Below are positions 42,417-51,000 of a stretch of DNA of 53,679 nucleotides, in pieces. The stretch is from Acinetobacter bohemicus ANC 3994 (lineage in GTDB: Bacteria; Pseudomonadota; Gammaproteobacteria; Pseudomonadales; Moraxellaceae), in NCBI RefSeq assembly GCF_000367925.1, contig NZ_KB849167.1:33282-86960 (forward strand), read 5' to 3'. Positions within the stretch are counted from its first letter, which is position 1. Each line of letters starts with the position of its first letter. The translations under genes were made by a program, and so were the position numbers. A model generated the notes under the pieces. The model was given only the letters and a program-made list of their open reading frames with translations, was not told where the DNA came from and made no database searches.

Positions 42417-44552
42417 TTAGCCCCCGACCACATGTACTTTTTGTGGTTGTTGATTTTGATTCAAAATCTGATCCCGTGGCCCATCCATCACCACCTTGCC
42501 GTCATTGACCACAATAATCCGATCCACCAGTTCCAAAACAGCACGACGGTGGGTGGCAACCAGCAATGTTTTTTGTCCGAGCCAGCCTTTTAAATGCTCA
42601 ATGAATTGTTTTTCCGAGACATCATCGATGGACGCTGTAGGCTCATCTAAAAGCAGAATATTCGGTTGACGAATCAGCAAGCGCGACAACAGTAAGGCTT
42701 GCTTTTGCCCGCCAGAAAAACCAACACCACCTTCTAAAATAATGTGATCTAAGCCTTCTTTCTTTTCTTGTACGAAGTTCATTGCCCCCGTGATTTTCAG
42801 CGCAGCTAAAATTTCTTCATCATTGGCTAAAGGTGCGCCTAAGGTTAAGTTTTCTCGTACCGTACCAAAAAATAAATGTGCGTTCTGATTTAATAGCGCC
42901 ATATCACGACGCACATCTGAAGGATCAATTAAGCCCAGCTCAACACCATCTAATTTAATTTTTCCTTGTACGGGTGTTTGCATTCCAGACAACAATTGCA
43001 ATAAGGTCGATTTACCTGCCCCATTGCGTCCAAGAATGGCGATTTTCTCACCCACTTTAATTTCAAGCTTCGCAATCATCAGGCTCGGCTTGGGATCATC
43101 TTCGCCATATTTAAAGTTCACACCAGTTAATTCATAATGCCCATTCAGCACTGGACGATGGATTAAATGCGCATGATCGGGTTGATCAACTGCTTTTTTC
43201 ATTAATTCATCTAAACCCATTTTCGCGACTTTGGCTTGTTGCCAACGTCCTAACACCCCAGTAATTTGTGCAATTGGACCCAACATGCGAGAAGACAACA
43301 TCGAACACGCCACCAAAGCACCTGTGCTCATATCACCTTTCATTACTGCAAAAGCACCCACCAAAACCACAATGGCAAAAGCCAAGCCTTGGATTTTTTG
43401 TGTCCATGCCGACATGACCCCGACAATTTTACGTTGCCGCATGGAAACATCCGCAGACGCTTCATTCATATGGTTCCATTGATTTTGAAACCGTGCTTCG
43501 GCGCGAAGTAATTTAATATCTTCAATCCCTTGTACCGCTTCAACCAACATGGCATTACGAATCGCCCCCTCGCGCATCCCCTCATTGGCCAGTTTAGCCA
43601 AAGGTTTTTGTGCCAACAGACCGGGAAGAATCATTAAAGGCACAATAACCAACATCACCCAAAATAAATTGCCACCGATGAGCCAAAAGATGCCAAGGAA
43701 TAAAAAGAAAAAGGGTAAATCTGACATGGCGGAGATTGTGGTTGAGGTCACCAAATCGCGCACACCTTCCAGCTCACGGATTTGTGAAATAAAACTCCCG
43801 GTTGATTTGGAACGCTCACTGTTTTTAATTCTCAGGGCATGACCAAAAACTCGATCAGAAATACGTAAATCGGCACGTTTACCAATAATGTCAGATAAAT
43901 AAATCCGTGCGACTTTTAAACTAAATTCAAAAATCGCCGCGATTAACACCCCACCCGCCAGCACCCAAAGCGTGGTGGTCGATTGTGCAGGGATCACCCG
44001 ATCATAGACATTCATGGAAAAAACGATGGTGGCCAAGGCCAAAATATTGGCCAGCATGGACGCAAACATGACATCGACATAACGCTTCCAGTCGCGCAAA
44101 ACAATCGACCAAAACCAGCTACTTTCATAGGGTTTGATATATTCATCGACGCGCGCATCAGGCACTGACTGTGCAGGTCGGAGAATATAAACATGAGCAA
44201 TATTTTCCTTCAGCACCTCGAGCGTTAAAATTTGCGCCAGCCCCTGATCACCACTGAACTGAACACTGGCATTGCCATCGACATCGACCTTGTCAATAAT
44301 CGCCACTTGCCCACTCTGGAATTCAACCAGCACGGGAAGACGCCATGGATTAATTAAATTTTCACTAAAACTGGCTTTGCGCAGGCTCATGCCAATTTGG
44401 CGCGTGATTAAGGTCAAGATGTCATCAATGCTCTGATTCGGATTCCAATCCAATTGCAAACGAATACGTTCTTCAGAAGGCTCGATACGATAATGCTTGG
44501 CAATGGTGAAGACCGCTTGCAGCCACGGTTGATAATTGATGGTATGACTCAT
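42417..44552 (-). CDS. Type I secretion ABC transporter with an inactive C39-like domain
   Basis: 711 residues. N-terminal C39-like domain (about 1-135) lacks the catalytic Cys of a peptidase (no Cys in this part), as in LapB/HlyB-type exporters of unprocessed RTX proteins. Six membrane helices (about 160-430) are followed by the nucleotide-binding domain: Walker A GRNGAGKSTLLQLL, signature FSGGQKQALLLSRLL, Walker B NILLLDEPTASID, H-loop VATHRR. It should energise export of the adhesin encoded upstream on the same strand. Starts within the TolC stop (ATGA overlap). Confidence 0.95.
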   Translation of the reverse strand: MSHTINYQPWLQAVFTIAKHYRIEPSEERIRLQLDWNPNQSIDDILTLITRQIGMSLRKASFSENLINPWRLPVLVEFQSGQVAIIDKVDVDGNASVQFSGDQGLAQILTLEVLKENIAHVYILRPAQSVPDARVDEYIKPYESSWFWSIVLRDWKRYVDVMFASMLANILALATIVFSMNVYDRVIPAQSTTTLWVLAGGVLIAAIFEFSLKVARIYLSDIIGKRADLRISDRVFGHALRIKNSERSKSTGSFISQIRELEGVRDLVTSTTISAMSDLPFFFLFLGIFWLIGGNLFWVMLVIVPLMILPGLLAQKPLAKLANEGMREGAIRNAMLVEAVQGIEDIKLLRAEARFQNQWNHMNEASADVSMRQRKIVGVMSAWTQKIQGLAFAIVVLVGAFAVMKGDMSTGALVACSMLSSRMLGPIAQITGVLGRWQQAKVAKMGLDELMKKAVDQPDHAHLIHRPVLNGHYELTGVNFKYGEDDPKPSLMIAKLEIKVGEKIAILGRNGAGKSTLLQLLSGMQTPVQGKIKLDGVELGLIDPSDVRRDMALLNQNAHLFFGTVRENLTLGAPLANDEEILAALKITGAMNFVQEKKEGLDHIILEGGVGFSGGQKQALLLSRLLIRQPNILLLDEPTASIDDVSEKQFIEHLKGWLGQKTLLVATHRRAVLELVDRIIVVNDGKVVMDGPRDQILNQNQQPQKVHVVGG

Positions 44553-46051
44553 GGCTGCACCTCAAACCCTTGAATGGAAATATTATTGAGGTCATACAGG
44601 TCACGTGAACGACCCGTGACTCTGATATATCTCACAATAGCGCTATAAATGTCATAACGTGCGGCTTCAATTTCTTGTGCTGCACTGTGAATCGCTTGTT
44701 CTGCATTTAATAAATCCACCACTGTGCGTGTCCCTAATTTATATTGTTCTTGATACAGCTCTTTGGTGCGAATCGTGGTTTCTTTTCTGGCCGCCAACAC
44801 GCCGATTTGTCTTTGTTTATTTTCAATTTCTTCACGAATCAATCGAATTTGATCTAATACCTCAAGATAGGTGGTATTGACTTGTGCCTTTGCCGCTTCT
44901 TCTGCATAACTGGCGGCACGTGTTTGCGAAGCAACTGCTCCACCTTGATAAAAATTGCTCGACGCTTCTAACATGATGGAATTATAAAAGCCGTCATCTT
45001 CATTATTATTGGGGTTCCGACCGTTAAGGGCTTGGCTTAAAGAGCCTTTGACATTCAACGTGGGATAATTGCTCAGTTTGGTTTTTTGCTTTTGTAATTT
45101 TGCAACTTCCACGCCCACTTGGGCCACCATCATACTGGGAATTTGATTAAATTCTGGATCACGATACAGTTCAGAATCCTTCACCAAACGTTCTGGAATT
45201 TGCCAGTGAATTGCGGATATATCATAACCCAGCAGGGTTCTGAGCTTTTGTTGATACTGCCCAAGATAAGTTTGTTGAATAATTAAATTCGATTGTGCCG
45301 CTTCTAAATTCGACTGTGCTTGGATAGGATCAGCTTGGCTACTAATGCCTGCTTTGGCACGTAAATTCGCGATTTCGGCAATCCGGCCAATGCCCTTGAT
45401 TTGCTGATTTGCAATCAGCACAATGTCTTGATAACGCTTGATATTAACAATCGCATCGGCAACTTGATAAGCAATATTATCCAGCGTAACCAATACCTTC
45501 GCTTGTTCCTGCAATCGTTTGGCTTGCTCAACATTGACTGAGGTTTTAACTTTACCAAAGTCATAAAGCATTTGCGTCGCGGAAAGACTCAGTACTTGTC
45601 GCCCCCGCTCCCCCGACGTTAAATCCCCAGTACCGATTCCACCCGAAAGTTGCGGATAGTACTGCGCTTTTGCCACATCAATATAGGCACTTTGAGCAGC
45701 GACAGCAGCAATACTCTGGGTAATTTCAGGTCGGCGTTGTAATGCTGCTAAAACTACCTCATTAAAATTTAAGCTGGTTGCATAACCCGAAAATGGTTTT
45801 TGCCTTACAGCATTAGCCCCTAGGGCTGGAGTCACTTGAGGCAATTCTTGAACTTGAGAGGTATCTAATTGAAAATGACTGAATGAGCGAATACTGGCTT
45901 TATTGACATCTTCTGCCGGTTTTGGGGTAAATAACTGACCAATTCCACTCTTCACAGAATTTAAATAGTCTGTTGATGTTTCTGCATGAACATATGCAAT
46001 GGGTACAGAAAAAGGCAAAAGTAAAATAAATGTAACCCTTATTTTCATCAT
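44549..46051 (-). CDS. TolC family outer-membrane channel of the type I secretion system
   Basis: 500 residues. Signal peptide MMKIRVTFILLLPFSVPIA to about AYVHA. Two TolC-type coiled-coil repeats follow: NFNEVVLAALQRRPEITQSIAAV in the first half and ASSNFYQGGAVASQTRAASY in the second, ending near TRTVVDLLNAEQAIHSAAQEI. It forms a trimeric outer-membrane channel that receives substrate from the HlyD/ABC pair. This one is of the LapE/AggA type usually paired with large adhesin exporters. First gene of the exporter operon. Confidence 0.95.
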   Translation of the reverse strand: MMKIRVTFILLLPFSVPIAYVHAETSTDYLNSVKSGIGQLFTPKPAEDVNKASIRSFSHFQLDTSQVQELPQVTPALGANAVRQKPFSGYATSLNFNEVVLAALQRRPEITQSIAAVAAQSAYIDVAKAQYYPQLSGGIGTGDLTSGERGRQVLSLSATQMLYDFGKVKTSVNVEQAKRLQEQAKVLVTLDNIAYQVADAIVNIKRYQDIVLIANQQIKGIGRIAEIANLRAKAGISSQADPIQAQSNLEAAQSNLIIQQTYLGQYQQKLRTLLGYDISAIHWQIPERLVKDSELYRDPEFNQIPSMMVAQVGVEVAKLQKQKTKLSNYPTLNVKGSLSQALNGRNPNNNEDDGFYNSIMLEASSNFYQGGAVASQTRAASYAEEAAKAQVNTTYLEVLDQIRLIREEIENKQRQIGVLAARKETTIRTKELYQEQYKLGTRTVVDLLNAEQAIHSAAQEIEAARYDIYSAIVRYIRVTGRSRDLYDLNNISIQGFEVQP

Positions 46052-46834
46052 TAAATATTTTATAATTAAAAAGTAATTTTCTTATTTAAACATATATTTT
46101 TAATTCTGCCACCTGCAATTTAAACCATATTAAAAATAAAATTATTATAAAAATAAAAAACATACCTTCTTAAGACAACAACAACCACACAAAACAGAGT
46201 AGATTAAAATCAAGTAAAATATTTTCATATGATTAGCATAAAATAGAGAAAAGATTAGAACAACACATCTAACAAGCTAGAAAAATAAATTACATCATTT
46301 TCAAAAAAAACACATAAACAATATCATTATATTAATAAAAATCAAGAACCGATTACAAAATAAAATCTTAAACAATATTCCATAATATTTTATTACAAAA
46401 CACCACGTACAAAAAATAAAAATAATAAATATCAATAATATACAGTAAAATTTTAATTAAAAATCAACATATTTTGAATATAAAAAATTCATTTAAAAGA
46501 TAATACAGCACAATATAAATGCAAAAAAATATTTTAAAAATCCAATCAATTGCAACAATCTATAATATAAAAACAAATACTAACATCATTTAAAAATAAC
46601 AATACAAAGCATTAATACTAAATTAACTAAGATCCAGATTAATGCATAAATTCATTTTTAAATATTCATTAAATAAATAACTATTAGTGTAAAAAATCAC
46701 CCATGTTTTAGATAATTAATATTTTATTTTTAGTTTAACTACATTAAAACCACAAATACAAATTATAAACACAATATATTAACCACCACAAAAAATATGA
46801 GTAGCAGTTAATATACTTTTAGAATTATTCAATT
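46052..46834. other. 783-bp strongly AT-rich, G-poor gap between the glycosyltransferase and the exporter
   Basis: No ORF or RNA gene is recognised. In 46261-46560 I counted only 11 G and 42 C in 300 bases; the rest is A or T, with A-runs favoured on the plus strand. Promoter and leader of the TolC-ABC-HlyD operon must lie here, transcribed leftwards, so the RNA would be U-rich and C-poor. Such DNA is typical of H-NS-type silenced regions. Confidence 0.75.
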
Positions 46835-47920
46835 TTATTTAAAAAATTGTTCATTGGCTAAAATACGTTCCTTTTGTGACGTCGGATATTTATTGTCTGT
46901 AATCAATTTTTGTATTGCTGCCTTACCCGCATCGTTATAGGCCACACAATAACTTGCTGCAACAGCAAGTTCATCCAAAGCACGCCACTCATAGACACTG
47001 GCATCCACAAATAATTTATCTTGCGGTAGAGTAATATTTGCCGCCTGCTGTGCAAAATAACTCGCCAAATCAAAAGTTTTCTTCCCTCTATAATATCGTG
47101 CTAATTCATATAGTGGCTCTGCGCGTTGCTGCCGAGCAACCCAGCTTTGTAGATATTCTTTGTAGATAGTTTCTTCACTTAGCCCCAAACGCTCAGCCAT
47201 TTGGGCAGCACGAAATTGTGCCATCCAGCGTTCTTCTTCCCAACCACCCGCACTGGCTCTTTTTAAGTAAAACTCACGACTTTTTTCTAATAATTTTGCA
47301 TCACGATAACTCTGTGCTAAATAAAATAAGTAGCGCAAATTATCAGGTTCGTCCTGTAAACCTTGCTCCAGTAATGCAATGTCCTTTAAATAAGTATCAG
47401 CAATTTTTGCTCGTGCACCATCATGCTGAACACAAATATTCAAACCTTCTAAGGTATGCCAAACATGAGGTGATGCAGAGTGTAAAAATTCATGCAATAC
47501 ACCTTTCCAAATCCATGTTAACTGAGTCGAAACCAAAGCATTACGTCTATAACGCAAACTGCCATAAACCACATTAAAATAATAAGCAGACTCTTTTAGC
47601 GGGGGAAGGCTAAAATCTGGATCGGCAAATAAGGTTTCATCTGCATCAATAAAGAGTAAATAATCTGCATGCGGTAAATCATTGGATTGAGCAAGTTCAA
47701 TTGCTTCTGTACGATTAAAGCCAAAATTTTTCCAAGGACGTTCATATAACTGTCCCGGTATATCTTTTAAATAGTCTTGAATAAGCTGCTGCGTACCATC
47801 ACTAGAACCGGTATCCACAATACACCAAGAGTCTATCCATGGTTTTACCGAGGCTAAACATCTTAAGATGACGTGCGCTTCATTTTTGACAATCATATTA
47901 AGGCGAATATGTGATTCCAT
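46835..47920 (-). CDS. Family 2 glycosyltransferase with C-terminal TPR-like region
   Basis: About 361 residues. The N-terminal GT-A domain has the starting IRLNMIVKNEAHVILRCLASV, DTGSSDGTQQLI and the metal-binding DAD at 92-94 (FIDADETLF). The C-terminal half (about 185-330) is built from helical repeats (YLFYLAQSYRDAKLLEKSREF, EPLYELARYYRGKKTFDLA) that resemble TPR. This layout resembles peptide S/O-glycosyltransferases of the SunS-type, not lipid A or polysaccharide synthases. It is 128 bases after the adhesin gene and before its exporter genes, so the adhesin is the natural candidate substrate. ATG at 47920 follows GGAGG by 11 bases; an open TTG at 47929 is too close to it. Confidence 0.9.
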   Translation of the reverse strand: MESHIRLNMIVKNEAHVILRCLASVKPWIDSWCIVDTGSSDGTQQLIQDYLKDIPGQLYERPWKNFGFNRTEAIELAQSNDLPHADYLLFIDADETLFADPDFSLPPLKESAYYFNVVYGSLRYRRNALVSTQLTWIWKGVLHEFLHSASPHVWHTLEGLNICVQHDGARAKIADTYLKDIALLEQGLQDEPDNLRYLFYLAQSYRDAKLLEKSREFYLKRASAGGWEEERWMAQFRAAQMAERLGLSEETIYKEYLQSWVARQQRAEPLYELARYYRGKKTFDLASYFAQQAANITLPQDKLFVDASVYEWRALDELAVAASYCVAYNDAGKAAIQKLITDNKYPTSQKERILANEQFFK

Positions 47921-47993
47921 TAAACTCAAAGCCTCCTCACTTATAGAATAAATACAAAAACAGACATTAGATTAATTACTTATCAACTTATAA

Positions 47994-48023
47994 GACACTT
48001 TGCAAACCAATTTACAAAGTGCC
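47994..48023 (-). terminator. Stem-loop after the adhesin gene
   Basis: On the minus strand GGCACTTTG (48023-48015) pairs with CAAAGTGTC (48002-47994), 9 pairs with one G-U, 12-base loop. It follows the adhesin stop by 26 bases but no T-run follows it; partial read-through into the glycosyltransferase gene is possible. Confidence 0.55.
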
Positions 48024-48048
48024 TTTTGCATCGATTAAATTCTAAAAT

Positions 48049-51000
48049 TTAAAAGATAATTTGATCGTTATTCAATAAATCTTGCAGATTTGTATCGACA
48101 TTTTTTAAGATCAGTAAATCGACTTTTCCTGTAAAGGCTGTATCACTACCACCATCACGGTCAATGCGAATAACCGTATCAGTACCATTAAAACTGACAG
48201 ACAAATAATCACCTAAATTTGCCTCGGTTTGATGACCATCCAATAGACTCGCGATATTAATTTTATCTGCTTCGGTATTGGTATTGACATTTCCGAGGGT
48301 AAAATCAGTCCACGTATCAATACCATTGCCACCTCTTGCATCAAGATTATCTAATAACTCAAATAATGCGGTATCAGAACCAGTACCCCCCGTAAGCGTA
48401 TCATTACCAGATCCACCAATCAGTAAGTCCTTGCCTGCCCCGCCATTCAGTGTGTCGTTACCGTCTCCGCCACGCAGTAAATCATGGCCTGAACCACCAG
48501 TCAGCGTATCGTCACCATCGTAGCCATATAGGCGAACGCTTTGAGTTTTAACAGAATGATCCAAGACATCAATCACATTGCTGCCTTCGAAAATGTATTC
48601 TTGACCATTGCTGAATCTATCCAGCAAATTCACGTCGACTAAGCGATCACCGCTTGCTGATGCAGATTCACCTTGACTGTCAATTGCAGTGAGTGAAACC
48701 GAGTTTAGGACATTGGTTGTCAGCAAGTTCCCCGTCAACAAAGTGCCATCTTCAGCTCTTAACTCGACTGCGGCTAACAGCTCATTAATGGCAAGATTAC
48801 TGATGGTTTTGCCATCCAACGATGTAATGATGAGCGTATTACTATAACCAAGCAGGTTTAATAGACCGCCTTTTGTCACATATTCAACTTTTAAGCCCAG
48901 CTCTGCCGCTAATTCTGCACTCACCTCATAAGTCGCACGGGTTAAACCCACATTTACTACAGGCTGATAGACCAATTCAACGCGTTGTAAATTATGATTC
49001 ACATCAATCACTGTATAAGCCTGACGACTTAAATCCAGTAACCCAAGTGCATCTGCGCCAATCAAACCTAAAAGCTGATTGAGTTTAACACTCACTTCTG
49101 GTGCAACATTATTTGGATCAAAGTCTGGTAAATATTTATTGGCATCTTGCAAATTACCGACTGTCAAATCCACTTCATGCAAGGCTTTGTCGCCATCACC
49201 ATCCTGAATTTCAATGTCAATATTTAGCTGATTATCGCCTTTAATCAAATCGTAAGTGGCTTGATCAACCGTTTTATCTCCAATAATTAATTTACCTGAT
49301 TTCAGCAAGTAAGAAATCAAGTCTTCCTTATTGGCAAACTGCCCCACAAAGCCTGTAACGCCCTCAAGCACAATCACTTGATCGACTGCCGTTGCGGTAT
49401 TGCCTGTACTGCTGATATGAATTTCAGTGTTGCCCGCATTTTCAGTAAAGAAAAGATACTGACCAATGTTTACCGAATTTGTTCCAACACGGCTCGCACC
49501 AGACAATAGGCTGGAAAGATCAAGCACATCACCGCCCTGAGCCAGTGAACGAATATCAAAGTCCTTAATCCTATCTATTGCGGGTGTTCCCACAATACCT
49601 TGATCCCCTGCCTCCCAGCGGAAAACATCACGACCCAAGCCACCTGTTAAGATATCGTCGCCTTTACCGCCAATAATCAGATCATTGCCGGCACCGCCAT
49701 CAATCGTATCAGCATCAGTACCGCCACGGATAATGTCAGCATAGTTACTGCCTATGATGGTGTCATCTCCACCTAAACCATAGATTTGTACCGATGATGT
49801 TGCACTACTCTGATCCAGATTAGAACCGTTATCCTTAATCACAACGCTATTCGCTTGAATACTAGATGTGATTAAGCCAAGCTGAACGGTAAGATCCTGA
49901 GACTCTAGAGTACTAGCAGCACCATCCTGATCAAAAGCTTGCAATTTTAATGTGGTCAGCAAATTAAGATTTGAACCCAATAAATCGAGTAAACCACCGC
50001 CATCATCTTTCGCGTGAACTGCACTTAATAGTTGATTCATGATGAGTGAATCGACTTCCGTACCTGCAACCAATGGCTCAATCACAAGGCTTGCTTTAAA
50101 GTTATTATTATAATCTCCAGCAACAGCGGTGACTTTCAAACCAAGCTCGGCTGCAAGCTGAGTATCATAATCCAGTACTAATTTGCCATTTAAAACTTTA
50201 TTCAATAAGTCAGTTAATGGTTTAACAAGTGGTGCTACTAGCCCTGTAATTAAACCATTTGGATTTGTAATTAATACATTTATAAGAGCTGTAACACCCA
50301 AACCCTCCAATAGATTGGCAACTACACCTCCAAGTCCTAAAATATCTCCTGGAATATTTCTCAACCCATTAACAACACTGACTAATTGCGCTGATACTAA
50401 AACATCTAAAGCAGACGACAAATTAGATGTTTCATAACCAACATTAACTTTGGTCAAGTTTTCATTGGCATCCGAAACCGAGAAGGTTTGGGTTTGCGCC
50501 AGATCAATCACACCCAACGCATCAGCGTTAATAATACCGCCCCCTAGCAGACCACCAGTTCCAGTAATATTTGCCTCAGGCGCTTCATTGACTGCAACGC
50601 CTTGACCTGTCACCTCTACAGTATAGTTACCTGTATTCAGATTCACTGTAATGGTCTCACCGCGGACGGTGGTGACAATTAATGATGTGCCTGAACTATC
50701 CGTCACGGTATGAGCAGCCACAACATTGGTGCCCGTAAAACTAGGTGTACCCACCGTAGTTCCATCGTAGGTGAAATTCACACCTTCAACAGTGACTTTA
50801 CTAACATGTGCGCCTTCGGTATCACCACCAAACGTTGCGACGGCACTGCCACGATAGGTTTGCGGTGTACTCACAATTAGCGTATCTGCTCCTTGTGTCA
50901 CAGTTTGGGTTAAATTGGCACTAGCAGCTGGTGTTGCAGTCGGTACGTCATCGGCAATTTCAAGTTTCAGTACATCATGTGGCTGACCGCCTGCCAAGAC

